From contig DHXU01000007.1 of the NCBI GenBank assembly GCA_002413835.1, positions 78,421-142,420 of the forward strand: DNA of 64,000 bases, given 5' to 3'. This DNA comes from Candidatus Saccharibacteria bacterium UBA5148 (GTDB lineage: Bacteria > Patescibacteriota > Saccharimonadia > Saccharimonadales > UBA4665). Below are positions 42,927 to 52,729 of this stretch, one piece after another (positions within the stretch are counted from its first letter, which is position 1; each line of letters opens with the position of its first letter). The notes below the pieces were generated by a model. That model worked only from the letters and a program-made list of their open reading frames with translations. It was not told where the DNA came from and did not search any database. A program made the translations under genes and the position numbers.

Positions 42927-43424
42927 CTAACGTATACCAGTGTCAAAGGTAATGACTACTTTGGTGAATTTGCCTTGCTCAACAGTGACAGTCTGGGGTT
43001 TGCTGGTCAGCATGTCCGTAACGATCGGTTCTATAGAATACGTTCCGGGGTCGAGTTCTGACTCGAACTGACCCTTATCATCGCTCGCTACCGTACGTAC
43101 CTTACGATCTGACTTTGTATCAATGACATCAAAAGAGAAGGCCGATGAGTACCGGCGCGTACAACCGGTGGCACCTGACGAATCACCTACACCGCATGTT
43201 GAGCCGGATGGATACAAAACTGCGTATCCGCTAATCCCACTTTTACTACTGCCCCCATTTTTACTGGATGTTGAAGTTTTTGACACCGCTGGCTGTGTTG
43301 CAGATTTGTTGTTCTGGTATACGTAGTATCCGATAGCGCTTAACGCCACTAGTATAACCGAGGCTAAAACTATAAGGATATGAGCGAACCCCGAGGAATT
43401 CATACTTCTTCTTTGGTATTCCAT
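42927..43424 (-). CDS. Membrane-anchored surface protein with a CarboxypepD_reg-like domain
   Basis: A 165-residue protein. NSSGFAHILIVLASVILVAL (from about residue 9) is a pilin-like N-terminal helix, followed by GYYVYQNNK, a Ser/Lys-rich linker and a beta-sandwich (SFDVIDTKSDRKVRTVASDD, GTYSIEPIV, KVVITFDTG). Unlike true pilins, position 5 of the helix is not Glu. Probably displayed at the surface. It is followed by the nhaA remnant. Confidence 0.75.
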   Translation of the reverse strand: MEYQRRSMNSSGFAHILIVLASVILVALSAIGYYVYQNNKSATQPAVSKTSTSSKNGGSSKSGISGYAVLYPSGSTCGVGDSSGATGCTRRYSSAFSFDVIDTKSDRKVRTVASDDKGQFESELDPGTYSIEPIVTDMLTSKPQTVTVEQGKFTKVVITFDTGIR

Positions 43425-43552
43425 ACTGCCTTTACTGTAGCATGTGCGTCGCTACTGTCAATAATCATTAGCGGTATAGCTAGTGCTAGTTGATATACTT
43501 CAAACTATGCACAAGTTTTCGTAAATACAGCCGACCGGTCGTCTTACTGCTA

Positions 43553-44290
43553 CTAGTCCGAGTTCGACACACTCACAAGCCGGTCGCCCTCCTGGCGGGC
43601 TGTCAGCAGTGCCTGGCTGGCCTGGTCGAGTACATATCTTGCACTGTCGTTCACTATGCTGGGATGAGGATAATAGGTGGCCAGGCCGGCACTCATGACA
43701 ATGCCTTGCTGCATAAAGACAGACCGAACATCTTCCCACCAACTCATGGCGGCTTCTGGTTCCACTCCGACCAGAGGAATTGCAAACTCATCTCCGCCCT
43801 CGAAACGGGCAGGCGGGCGCACCGTTACGGTCCTGACGGCGCCGGCTATCAGCGCTTCGAAACTTGAGCTGGTATGCTGCCTCAGAATGTCAGCCGCCTT
43901 ACGGATAGCGGCATCGCCTGCCGAATGGCTCTGTGCATCATTTATATCTTTTAAGTTATCGAAATACAAGATCATAAGTGATAACGGTATGTTATATCGG
44001 TCGGTAAAGCCAGCGACTACTTGCATATTCTGCTCAAAGCCTCGACGGTTATCAAGTCCGGTCAATCCATCGCGTAATGTTCCCTGTTCGGCGGCCTCCG
44101 CTTGCTGTTCGGCCGCCAGCACAGCCGACTGCATTGATACGACTCCGAGTCGAGCTGCCTGGCTGATGGCGTCATGGAGCGGATCGCTGTGACCGATGTC
44201 AAAACGCAGGGCAGCGGCGCTGATTGCCGTAGTTATGGCTGGTTCAAACTGCCGCGGAACAGTCTCTGTTGGCTTGTGTAAATTGGTAAT
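43553..44290 (-). CDS. GGDEF-domain protein, probable ATT start
   Basis: A 245-residue cytosolic protein. The N-terminal 70 residues are helical; the GGDEF domain follows with RDGLTGLDNRRGF, YFDNLKDINDAQSHSAGD and the signature FEGGDEF (165-169). The first metal-binding Asp of the usual DxD is Tyr, so diguanylate cyclase activity is doubtful. The first ATG (44134) would remove about 52 coding residues that align with the paralogue at 49598. ATT 44290 lies 7 bases after AAGG (44301-44298) and follows an in-frame TGA, so I take it as the start. Divergent from the radical SAM operon. Confidence 0.82.
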   Translation of the reverse strand: MTNLHKPTETVPRQFEPAITTAISAAALRFDIGHSDPLHDAISQAARLGVVSMQSAVLAAEQQAEAAEQGTLRDGLTGLDNRRGFEQNMQVVAGFTDRYNIPLSLMILYFDNLKDINDAQSHSAGDAAIRKAADILRQHTSSSFEALIAGAVRTVTVRPPARFEGGDEFAIPLVGVEPEAAMSWWEDVRSVFMQQGIVMSAGLATYYPHPSIVNDSARYVLDQASQALLTARQEGDRLVSVSNSD

Positions 44291-44369
44291 AGTTTTGCCT
44301 TCTTTTAGCCTAAATCACATCCGTTGTATAGTATATCTTGCAAATCAGAATAAATCATTATATTCATAC

Positions 44370-44398
44370 TTGAAATTATAGGACAGTCATTGTAGAAT
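44370..44398 (+). promoter_or_regulatory. Promoter of the radical SAM operon
   Basis: TTGAAA (44370-44375), a 17-base spacer and TAGAAT (44393-44398). The leader to ATG 44453 is about 48 bases and ends with the GAGGAAG ribosome binding site. Confidence 0.6.
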
Positions 44399-44452
44399 AC
44401 AGGGTTACGACAATGAACGCCAGAGTTTTCTGAGTCAGAGGAAGAAACGAGC

Positions 44453-46060
44453 ATGTTAGAAAAACAAATGCCTATTTTGGGTATGGAACAACCGAACATA
44501 CCAGCCGGTGATCTGCAATTAGCCGGCGAAACTGCCCTTGACGCGGACTCGATTGAGCGCCGTCGATCAATTGCCGAGCAGATCAGCCAACTACCGAAGG
44601 ACGTACTGAGCCGGACTTTGATCTTCCAACCGAGCGTCGGTTGCTTGAACCGTTGTGGATTTTGTTCGCAGGGCGCCGGCAACCAGGTTCGTTGGCTGTC
44701 AGAAGATAGCCTGGATGACGTGTTTGCCGGGCTGCAAGGAGCCTTACTACAAAGTGATACGACGGTGATCGGCGAAGGCCGCGAGCACAAGCCTGGCGTG
44801 ATTTTCCCGTATCTCGATAATGACGCGGGTTCGTATCCGCACCTCGACCGCTACGTCAAACGCATGGGCGAGCTTGGGTCACGTGTCAGGATTGCCACCG
44901 TCGGCTTTTCACGTCACAACCAGACATTGCAGGACATGCATACCAGGATTGCTACTGAGCTGGAGCCGAGCGTCGATGGTGCGCGCTTTTCGTGGACGCC
45001 CTACACCTTTGCCTGGGCAAATGGTGCCCATCGTCCGGAAGTGTCGCGGGATGAATATGTCGCCGATTTCGGCAATCTGCTGGCAACCTACCGGCCGCTG
45101 CTCGAAGCTAAGGGTCCAGGACGTGACACCTGCTCGGTAGAGATGCGTTTCAAGCCGTGCATCGAAACTGACCCGGATGGCATGCGCATAGAGTCAAAGG
45201 AAGATGGCGGCGGAATCCTGTCAGTCGGACCATACACCGTGATAAGTGCTGACACGGCTAATTTCGCTGACACGACCCGGATTATCGGTCTTGACCGCAG
45301 CCATCCCATCTTATCGAATGAGGGTGTCAAGTCATTAGTCATTGCCGGCAGCGAGCTCGGCGAGCTTACCGACGAGATGTACAAGGAAGCTATCGGCATC
45401 CTAGCGCAGAATACAGACATGGATAGACGCTACCAGCCTCTGCGGCTCGGCGGCAAAGAAGTACTGGCCCGGCTGTCAGTTGCATACCGCTTCGAGAATG
45501 AAGACGGCGACTATTATGCTATTGATCCTTTTCAGCAGGCGTCCGGCCACTTCGACGCGCTGCATCTCTACCCCAAAACAGATTTGCGCCCCAGTGCAGG
45601 CTACGCCGACTCTCAGCGCCCTGTTATGAACGAGACTATCGACTACAAACAGACGCTCGGGTACGGGCCGAAGGACTTAGTGCCGGAAGCGACTCAGGAT
45701 GATATCAATCATGTGCTGACAAGACTTCAGGAACTAGCAGATTTCTACAAACCGTTCCTGCCCCATTTGGCGGAGCACATCGAAGCAGAAATTAACCCCA
45801 TGACTGTCGGTATCGCCGAGGCGCTGCATCAATCCGGTTTGCCGCCAGCCTTGTTTTTTCATCGTCATTTTATTATTGATACCGGACAAGTCGTGAACCA
45901 GGGCCGGGCCTATGAGCTGCATTTCAAAGGCCTCGCCAGCCGCCGCGACTTGCCGACAACACCTAATGAAATCAAGGGCTATGGTGAAGATCTGAGCTTG
46001 TCAGCGGTCCGTGGAATGTCTGGGCCATCGATTTCTCGGCTTCCGACACAGCGACCTTAG
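44453..46060 (+). CDS. Radical SAM enzyme of an unknown family (apparent 3' frameshift)
   Basis: A 535-residue reading frame. C64-x3-C68-x2-C71 in VGCLNRCGFCSQGAG is the radical SAM 4Fe-4S motif. The 5'-deoxyadenosyl radical chemistry cannot be predicted. Additional conserved-looking segments are RFSWTPYTFAWANG, VEMRFKPCIETDPDG and ALFFHRHFIIDTGQ. The last 20 or so residues look like frame noise, and good coding sequence resumes in the -1 frame to 46305, giving a likely intended length of about 615. It is the first gene of a five-gene operon with EEP, GT, unknown and GGDEF genes. Confidence 0.85.
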   Translation: MLEKQMPILGMEQPNIPAGDLQLAGETALDADSIERRRSIAEQISQLPKDVLSRTLIFQPSVGCLNRCGFCSQGAGNQVRWLSEDSLDDVFAGLQGALLQSDTTVIGEGREHKPGVIFPYLDNDAGSYPHLDRYVKRMGELGSRVRIATVGFSRHNQTLQDMHTRIATELEPSVDGARFSWTPYTFAWANGAHRPEVSRDEYVADFGNLLATYRPLLEAKGPGRDTCSVEMRFKPCIETDPDGMRIESKEDGGGILSVGPYTVISADTANFADTTRIIGLDRSHPILSNEGVKSLVIAGSELGELTDEMYKEAIGILAQNTDMDRRYQPLRLGGKEVLARLSVAYRFENEDGDYYAIDPFQQASGHFDALHLYPKTDLRPSAGYADSQRPVMNETIDYKQTLGYGPKDLVPEATQDDINHVLTRLQELADFYKPFLPHLAEHIEAEINPMTVGIAEALHQSGLPPALFFHRHFIIDTGQVVNQGRAYELHFKGLASRRDLPTTPNEIKGYGEDLSLSAVRGMSGPSISRLPTQRP

Positions 46061-46305
46061 GCCTAGCTGCCAGCGGACTGAAACAGGCAACCGCCAATAC
46101 GTTGGCGATTGGTCGCCGCTCGGGCCTGATATTCAGGGAATGGGACGTTGTAACCTTCGACAACATTTCACCCGATGGCACACAACTGCAGCGCTATTTT
46201 GTGACCGCCGATCTCAATACTGAAAGTGCAGTTGTTCGCGATGTTACCGCTGGCAATCTGATTCCCGGTGTAATCCCACTAGAAATGGTAACGAGGCCAG
46301 CCTGA
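45988..46305 (+). pseudogene. Out-of-frame 3' part of the radical SAM gene
   Basis: A frame open from 45988 to TGA 46303-46305, with no start codon or ribosome binding site at its beginning. The translation is protein-like from about 46004 (SGPWNVWAIDFSASDTATLG, RSGLIFREWDVVTFDNISPD) and ends 3 bases before the EEP gene. It is the -1 frame relative to the radical SAM gene. Either a one-base indel, a sequencing error, or a recoding event would fuse the two. No X-XXY-YYZ slippery site is visible. Confidence 0.6.
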
Positions 46306-46308
46306 TCA

Positions 46309-47145
46309 ATGTCTCTGAAGCTTGAATCTCTCAACACATGGGGCGGCCGGTTGTACGAGCCGCTGATATCCCATGTTGTCGAACAAGCTCGCGAGGGGGT
46401 TGACGTGTTTTGCTTCCAAGAGGTCAGTGCTACTACTAGCGTTCGCACCCACACCGATGCTGCGGCTGACATCGACCCTTTATCTCCCGTATCGGACGAA
46501 CACGCCAGCCGGGCCGATCTGTATAAACAGCTCTTAGGCGTACTTCCGGAATTTCAGGGAGCACATCGGGTGACACAGACTGGCATAGATTTCAACGGCC
46601 CGGTTGCGTATGATTTGCAATTCGGGCTCGCGACCTTCGTACGGTCCACGTTACCAGTGCTAGCTGAAGGCGACACGTTTGTATTCGGTGCATACAACGC
46701 GCAGCGAGGAGCTGACTGCGCGACCATGGGGCGCAACATGCAGTTCACGACATTTGCATATGATGGCCGTCTGGTAACCGCCGCCAACTTGCATGGTTTG
46801 TGGCACCCGAGCGGTAAGGGCGACACTCCCGACAGGATCGTACAATCACGCAAGGTTATAGACTTTTTAGCGCACATTGGCAGTGAAGTTATCTTGTGCG
46901 GCGATTTCAACCTGCTGCCGGGCACTGACAGTATCAGGATGATTGAGCAGGCCGGTTTACGAAACCTGGTGACGGAATATGGCGTTCAGTCGACGCGGAG
47001 CGTCCGCTATGACAAACCCACCAAACTCGGAAGTTATATCTTTACCAGTCCCGGCATTATCGTCGAAGATTTCCGAACGCTCAAGGTTGATGTCTCCGAC
47101 CACCTGCCATTACACATTACCTGCTCGGTAGAGGACAATGCATAA
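46309..47145 (+). CDS. Endonuclease/exonuclease/phosphatase (EEP) family protein
   Basis: A 278-residue metal-dependent phosphoesterase of the DNase I/IMPase-like fold. The motif order is complete: ESLNTWGGRL, VFCFQEV (metal Glu), NLHGLWHP, ILCGDFNLLPGT (Asp/Asn), YIFTSPG and VSDHLPLHI (His). Substrates of the family range from DNA to phosphoinositides and nucleotides. The 3-base gap after the radical SAM frame and the TAATG overlap with the next gene show tight coupling. Substrate unknown. Confidence 0.92.
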   Translation: MSLKLESLNTWGGRLYEPLISHVVEQAREGVDVFCFQEVSATTSVRTHTDAAADIDPLSPVSDEHASRADLYKQLLGVLPEFQGAHRVTQTGIDFNGPVAYDLQFGLATFVRSTLPVLAEGDTFVFGAYNAQRGADCATMGRNMQFTTFAYDGRLVTAANLHGLWHPSGKGDTPDRIVQSRKVIDFLAHIGSEVILCGDFNLLPGTDSIRMIEQAGLRNLVTEYGVQSTRSVRYDKPTKLGSYIFTSPGIIVEDFRTLKVDVSDHLPLHITCSVEDNA

Positions 47146-48536
47146 TGTCACACGAAGCTTGCCCTATCGGCCCACGGGGTGGCGAACTTACTGACATAGA
47201 TATGTTTGCTCGGCGTTTACTACTGCCGCTCGTGCCGGAACTTATCACTGATCCTGATCTGGTGCTCGAGCCACGATATGCCAGTCGCTATGCAGACCTC
47301 GTTGAAGCCGCAGCCAGTCAGCACCTGGGCATGATGGCCGAGCTTGATCAGCGCACCAGCTTCGCCGAGCGGGTCGCCAGCGGCAAGGCCGCATATGTAT
47401 ATCTGAGGGAATATGTTCCGGCGCTCAGTCCGGATTACTGGGACTGGACCGACGTGCTGGTGGACCAACTTGGTGACATACCTCCTGGTATAGAGATGAC
47501 AGTTATCGCTTGTGTCGGGCTGGAGTTTGAACAGGATACTATCTACCACAACCTCAAACAATACGGACATCAGACGAAGGACCATACTGCGTTTGAGGTT
47601 GTTCTGTACCTGAATGCCCAAGGGAGTGATAGTGCTTCGGTGCAGCAGACTATGGCTGAGATTGCACGCTTTCAGAACGATTATCCATCAGTAAATTTAC
47701 GGGCTATCGGTCCAGTCTTGCTTCCACCAGATCCTAAGTTATCGACAATCAAAAAGACTGCTATGGACGCTGTCGTGACGCGTTGGGCGCAGAGTCAGCA
47801 GGCCGATAATCCCAACTACACGATCGTCAGTAACGATGCCGACGCTGCCTACCTGCACCCGGAATACCTGGCCCGGTATGCGACGGAGATGGCCCAGCAT
47901 CCGGAGACAGACATCGCGGTACAAACTATGGATCTGGATCATAAGGCATTCCGTCAGCTGGGCGCTGAGTTCTTACTCGGCTCCCGCGTCCGGCAATCTG
48001 TCGAAAGGCAGATGGATACCAACTCCGGGTTATTCTATCCGGAAGGTGGTGACACTGCTCTGAGACCTGCAGTCTACTGTGCGCTCGGAGGATTGATGCC
48101 GGAGCTTCCATACGGCGAAGATTACGGCCTAGGCAAACTGCTGATACACTACCGCGGCGGCACGCACAGTTTGGTGAAACTTGCACCGTGTGAGGTGGGT
48201 ATTCAGACATCTGCTCGGCGGCCAGCCTACCAGTACGCTCAGAGCATTGAGGCCAGCTATAATTCCCGCGACAATGTAGAGGATAATGATGCTGTGCACC
48301 GTGTACGCTACAGCGAGCTGGAAACTATCTTGCCGCTGGAAGCGCGTATTGCACTCGATATTTCTCGGATTCTTGAACTCTTTGGCGGCTTCGGTCTGCC
48401 AGCGGACCATCCGATCGTTCCGGCGCTGTTTACATATTACGGCGTGGAACTCGAGTCAACCGCGGACGGATATGTCATTCATGATGCATCAGCCTACGCC
48501 CAGGCATACCAACGACAATTCGGAGGAGTAGTCTAA
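47145..48536 (+). CDS. GT-A-like glycosyltransferase of an unknown family
   Basis: A 463-residue protein. After a helical 90-residue N-terminus comes a Rossmann-like core: VVLYLNAQGSDSASVQ, YTIVSNDADAAYLHPEYL with a DxD-type motif, and YGEDYGLGKLLIH with the acidic ED motif of family 2 transferases. It has no membrane segment. It probably moves a sugar from an NDP-sugar to an unknown acceptor. The start overlaps the EEP stop and it ends 1 base before the next ATG. Confidence 0.75.
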   Translation: MSHEACPIGPRGGELTDIDMFARRLLLPLVPELITDPDLVLEPRYASRYADLVEAAASQHLGMMAELDQRTSFAERVASGKAAYVYLREYVPALSPDYWDWTDVLVDQLGDIPPGIEMTVIACVGLEFEQDTIYHNLKQYGHQTKDHTAFEVVLYLNAQGSDSASVQQTMAEIARFQNDYPSVNLRAIGPVLLPPDPKLSTIKKTAMDAVVTRWAQSQQADNPNYTIVSNDADAAYLHPEYLARYATEMAQHPETDIAVQTMDLDHKAFRQLGAEFLLGSRVRQSVERQMDTNSGLFYPEGGDTALRPAVYCALGGLMPELPYGEDYGLGKLLIHYRGGTHSLVKLAPCEVGIQTSARRPAYQYAQSIEASYNSRDNVEDNDAVHRVRYSELETILPLEARIALDISRILELFGGFGLPADHPIVPALFTYYGVELESTADGYVIHDASAYAQAYQRQFGGVV

Positions 48537-48537
48537 C

Positions 48538-49596
48538 ATGTCGAAGTCCGAATTCATCGAAGAAGCCGCCCAGGAGTATATAGATTCACCCAATGAAACG
48601 AAGTGGATTACTGATGATCTGCGGAGTGATTTACGTGGCTATTACCGGTCGACTACTATGCTTGAGCATCAACCACTGCGCACAGATTTTTTGATTACCA
48701 AGGCAGTTCGTACTGCAGGCTGGGCAGCGCTGTGGCATGTCGTCACTGACAGGGTGATTACCAACACTTTGCCTATACTACAGAGTGACCCCACTCGATT
48801 ACTAGACGGCATAGATCGAATGCATGGACCACACCATGCCTTACTGACTGTCGGCACGCGGTTGCTTACCGAGGCGTCAAGTCAGGTACTTGATACCGAC
48901 GAGACCAATCCCGACCGGGTGTACGCACCGCTCTGGGAACAAGTTGGAAACATCCAAGGCGAATATCGTGCAAGCTGGGCAAAACTGGATAACCAGCGGA
49001 TTGCAGCCGGCATAGATAAGCCATTGAGCCCGCCCTTCATACCGGGTGGCAAAAATAACATCAGTGACATTTGGACGGGCAGCGCTGCTGACATCATGGC
49101 AACGTGTCTGTGGACTATCGCGAACTGGAGAGCCTCTGCAGCCACCGCCGTGAGCGGATCGCCAGACGGACAAACTGATAAAACATTACAAGCGGTCGAT
49201 GTCTTAAACTGGGCGACGACAATGAACCGCTCGGTCAACCTTGTCCTCAACCCTGCATTGTTCGACGACGTCCCTGAAGATCTGACGGAGTCATTCTTTA
49301 CCCAGCATGGTGATATGTTCGTAGCTCCGGACGATGCAGCCACGACGTGTCGCTGGGCCCATAAGTCACTGCAAAACGGACCATGGCCAGCGCCCGGTAA
49401 CTGTGCCGGCCGTATATGGCTGACACCCAGACTGTCACAGCAGCAAATGAATGCTCACCGTCTCTTCGCATATGCCGCTGGTCGGGCTTCGCGCAATATC
49501 GACGGAACTGAGACGGGCCGTTATAACAGCGGCCTGGCGATGCTGACTATTGGTGCACTACTTGCCGAGCATACTATCTACCAGGGGAAAATATAA
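48538..49596 (+). CDS. Unknown conserved-looking protein of the radical SAM cluster
   Basis: A 352-residue soluble, mostly helical protein. Segments that may be functional are TAGWAALWHVVTDRVI, PFIPGGKNN, TCRWAHKSLQNGPWPAPGNC and AGRIWLTPRLS. I recognise no domain. GGAG in the end of the previous gene is the ribosome binding site. Position between the glycosyltransferase and a GGDEF gene implies a role in the same pathway. Confidence 0.72.
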   Translation: MSKSEFIEEAAQEYIDSPNETKWITDDLRSDLRGYYRSTTMLEHQPLRTDFLITKAVRTAGWAALWHVVTDRVITNTLPILQSDPTRLLDGIDRMHGPHHALLTVGTRLLTEASSQVLDTDETNPDRVYAPLWEQVGNIQGEYRASWAKLDNQRIAAGIDKPLSPPFIPGGKNNISDIWTGSAADIMATCLWTIANWRASAATAVSGSPDGQTDKTLQAVDVLNWATTMNRSVNLVLNPALFDDVPEDLTESFFTQHGDMFVAPDDAATTCRWAHKSLQNGPWPAPGNCAGRIWLTPRLSQQQMNAHRLFAYAAGRASRNIDGTETGRYNSGLAMLTIGALLAEHTIYQGKI

Positions 49597-49597
49597 G

Positions 49598-50323
49598 ATG
49601 AGCGAGTCCGAAGCCTTTGACAGCAACGCCTACCGTCGGCTGCGTGGTACTGTGAACGGTTGCCTCGCAGGGCTGCGGGCCACGCATCCGGCATTTCAAA
49701 ATCCGGGTGACCTGCGGCGTGCCTTGCCAGCCGCCCGGCTAGCTGCCTACACCGCAGCCAGCGTTATGGCTGACAAACTGGACACCGCCCAGACGCGTAC
49801 CCGGTCTGCGCAGACGATCAGCCGTACCGATCCGTTTACTAAGCTCGATAACCGCCATGGCTACGACGAAACTGTCCGCGCCGGCCTTGAACGGGCCCAC
49901 AAACTCGGCAAGCCAGCGACTCTGCTGATGTTCGACCTGAACAATATCGACGTCGTGAACGTCGAGCAGGGCCGAGTCGAAGGCGACCGCTGGATACTGG
50001 AAACGGCGGCAATTCTCGTGAACAATGCGGCTGATACAGAACGCCCGGCCCGCTGGGGCGGCGATGAATATTGTCTGCTGCGGATGGATGCCGACGAATC
50101 AAATACCGAAGCCTGGTGGACAGGTGTAAGCGCAGAGTTTGTCGACTTGCAGATACATATCAGTGCCGGAGCAGCAACCTATCATCCGAATCGCGAACCG
50201 CAGCTCGATGTCGAAGCCACGCTCTCGGCACTCAGTGACAGAGCTGACGCAGCACTGTACGACGCCAAAGACGCCTCCAAACAGTTGGGCGGCTGCCTGT
50301 TACGCATAGCCTCGCAGTCCTAA
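49598..50323 (+). CDS. GGDEF-domain protein (GGDEY variant)
   Basis: A 241-residue protein and paralogue of the one at 43553. A helical N-terminal domain (HPAFQNPGDLRRALPAARLA) aligns with residues 35-50 of that protein. The cyclase domain holds RTDPFTKLDNRHGYDE, MFDLNNIDVVN and RWGGDEYCLL (GGDEY at 154-158). The second Asp of DxD is Asn and the usual ND pair is altered, so activity is uncertain. ATG 49598 follows AGGGG. It is the last gene of the radical SAM operon. Confidence 0.85.
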   Translation: MSESEAFDSNAYRRLRGTVNGCLAGLRATHPAFQNPGDLRRALPAARLAAYTAASVMADKLDTAQTRTRSAQTISRTDPFTKLDNRHGYDETVRAGLERAHKLGKPATLLMFDLNNIDVVNVEQGRVEGDRWILETAAILVNNAADTERPARWGGDEYCLLRMDADESNTEAWWTGVSAEFVDLQIHISAGAATYHPNREPQLDVEATLSALSDRADAALYDAKDASKQLGGCLLRIASQS

Positions 50324-50356
50324 CCCGCTTGAAGCAAAAAGTACCGACGTAATAGA

Positions 50357-52729
50357 TTACAGGTTCCACTTCCAGTCGCGAATTTCAGGCATGTCAATGC
50401 CATGCGCATTAATGTAATTAGTGTGCTCAATTAATTTCATCTCCATCATTTCTTTCAGCTGCTGGGCCGCTTCGCCCGCTACTTGTGCGCGGTTGATGAC
50501 ATCTATCACGAGGTGAAAACGATCCATGTCGTTGCGGACGGTCATATCAAAGGCGGTGGTGATGCTACCCTCTTCCTTGTAGCCACGGACGTGTAGATTA
50601 CGGTTGGTGCGGCGATATGTCAGTCGATGGATTAACCACGGGTAGCCATGGAATGCAAAGGTGATTTCCTTGTCACGGGTAAAGATGTCGTCGTAATCCG
50701 GGTCGCTCAAACCATGCGGATGCTCCGTGTTTGGCTCGAGGCGCATCAGGTCAACGACGTTAACGACTCGAATTTTCAAATCGGGTAAGCGTTTGCGCAG
50801 AATTGATACTGCGGCCAGTGTTTCTAGTGTCGGAACGTCACCTGCACATGCCATCACGACATCAGGCTCACCCGATTGGTCATTACTGGCCCAGTCCCAG
50901 ACGCTGACGCCACGGGAGCAGTGGGTCACAGCTTCCTCCATGGACAGCCACTGTTGACTGTCATGTTTGCCGGTGATGGTCAGATTAATATAATTACGGC
51001 TGCGCAAGCAATGGTCCATAACAGACAATAGACAGTTGGCATCCGGCGGTAAATAGATGCGGACGATTTCAGATTTTTTGTTAAGCAGATGATCGATGAA
51101 ACCGGGATCCTGGTGGGTAAAGCCGTTGTGATCCTGCCGCCAGACGTGGGAGGTAAGTAGGTAGTTAAGCGAAGAAATATCTGCTCGCCAAGGCAGTTCC
51201 GATGACATCTTAATCCATTTGGCGTGTTGGTTCACCATTGAGTCGACGATACGGATGAATGCTTCATAGCTATGAAACAACCCGTGCCTACCGGTGAGTA
51301 AATAACCCTCCAGCCAGCCCTGCGCCTGATGTTCGCTCAGCATCGAGTCCAAAACCGCCCCGCTGGTTGCCAGGAATTCATCAGTGTCTTTGACGCGGGC
51401 CGTCCACTGGCGATTAGTGGCTTCAAGAACTGCTTCCAGCCGGTTAGAGACCAGCTCGTCTGGCCCAAAAATCCTAAAGTTATGTTGTTGCCCATTGAGT
51501 TTAATGATGTCTCGTAAGTACGGACCGAGAGCGTGCACATTGCCCTCGTTGCAGATGCTGCGGGCTGAAACATCAACGGCATAGTCACGAAAGTCTGGTA
51601 AATGTAGCTCCCGTAACAGGTTGCCGCCGTTCGCATGGCTATTGGCGCTCATCCGTCGGTCGGCGGTCGGCGATAGCTCGGCAATTGCTGGAAGCAGCCG
51701 GCCGTTGTCGTCAAATAGTTCTTGGGGCTTATAACTTTTCAGCCAGTCTTCTAATACAGCTACATTTTCGGGGTGAGATTGATCAACGGCCAAAGGCACT
51801 TGGTGCGACCGGAAGTTATTTTCCACCTGATGGCCATCGATTGTTTTGGGTCCCGTCCAACCCTTTGGTGAATTCAAAATGATCATCGGCCAGCGCGGTC
51901 GAATAGAATCTTTATTGTCACGAGCGTTTGACTGGATGCGTTTGATCTCGCCTATCACCTCGTCTAATGTGGCTGCCATGAGTTGATGCATCGCCTCCGG
52001 GTCGTCGCCCTCGACGAAGTACGGCGTCCAGCCATAGCCACGAAACAGCTGTTCGAGCTCCTCGCGTTCAATGCGCGCTAGAATGGTCGGGTTGCTGATC
52101 TTGTAGCCATTCAAATGCAGAATCGGTAAGACCACGCCGTCAGTTGCCGGGTTCAAAAATTTATTGGAATGCCAGGCGGTGGCGAGCGGACCGGTCTCGG
52201 CTTCGCCGTCGCCGACGACGCAGGCGACGATAAGGTCCGGATTATCAAAGACAGCGCCAAAGGCGTGACTTAGTGAATAGCCGAGCTCACCGCCTTCGTG
52301 AATAGAGCCTGGTACCTGCGGGGAAACATGGCTGGATAATCCGCCCGGGAAAGAAGACATCCTAAAAAGTTTCCGTAGCCCGGTCTCGTCCCGGGTAACC
52401 TCTGGATAATACTCGCTAAAAGTACCCTCGAGGTACACGTTGCTGACCACGGCTGGCCCGCCATGGCCAGGGCCGGAAATGTACAGCATATTCAGAGCAT
52501 TGCTAGTAATGACCCGATTAAGATGGGTATAGATAAAGTTTTGGCCTGGCGAAGTTCCCCAGTGCCCAAGCAGTAACTGTTTTACGTGTTCAAGTTTGAG
52601 GGGCTGCTTGAGAAGTGGGTTGTCGCACAGGTATATTTGCCCCACCGTTAGGTAATTCGCCGCTCGCCAATAGGCGTCGATTTTGTAGAGCATATCTTTG
52701 CTTAACGGTAGGTCAAACTGTCCCATCAT
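50357..52729 (-). CDS. xfp: Phosphoketolase (xylulose-5-P/fructose-6-P)
   Basis: A 790-residue thiamine-diphosphate enzyme that splits xylulose 5-phosphate (or fructose 6-phosphate) with phosphate into acetyl phosphate and an aldose phosphate. Signatures include [39 protein letters not shown] and the TPP site [25 protein letters not shown] lies 6 bases before ATG 52729. It overlaps the acetate kinase gene upstream by 17 bases. The pair gives ATP from pentoses without oxidative metabolism. Confidence 0.96.
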   Translation of the reverse strand: MMGQFDLPLSKDMLYKIDAYWRAANYLTVGQIYLCDNPLLKQPLKLEHVKQLLLGHWGTSPGQNFIYTHLNRVITSNALNMLYISGPGHGGPAVVSNVYLEGTFSEYYPEVTRDETGLRKLFRMSSFPGGLSSHVSPQVPGSIHEGGELGYSLSHAFGAVFDNPDLIVACVVGDGEAETGPLATAWHSNKFLNPATDGVVLPILHLNGYKISNPTILARIEREELEQLFRGYGWTPYFVEGDDPEAMHQLMAATLDEVIGEIKRIQSNARDNKDSIRPRWPMIILNSPKGWTGPKTIDGHQVENNFRSHQVPLAVDQSHPENVAVLEDWLKSYKPQELFDDNGRLLPAIAELSPTADRRMSANSHANGGNLLRELHLPDFRDYAVDVSARSICNEGNVHALGPYLRDIIKLNGQQHNFRIFGPDELVSNRLEAVLEATNRQWTARVKDTDEFLATSGAVLDSMLSEHQAQGWLEGYLLTGRHGLFHSYEAFIRIVDSMVNQHAKWIKMSSELPWRADISSLNYLLTSHVWRQDHNGFTHQDPGFIDHLLNKKSEIVRIYLPPDANCLLSVMDHCLRSRNYINLTITGKHDSQQWLSMEEAVTHCSRGVSVWDWASNDQSGEPDVVMACAGDVPTLETLAAVSILRKRLPDLKIRVVNVVDLMRLEPNTEHPHGLSDPDYDDIFTRDKEITFAFHGYPWLIHRLTYRRTNRNLHVRGYKEEGSITTAFDMTVRNDMDRFHLVIDVINRAQVAGEAAQQLKEMMEMKLIEHTNYINAHGIDMPEIRDWKWNL

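Noticed and set aside
45985..46010. Programmed -1 frameshift in the radical SAM gene
   Set aside because: No slippery heptamer or following strong hairpin is seen, so an indel or error is more likely.
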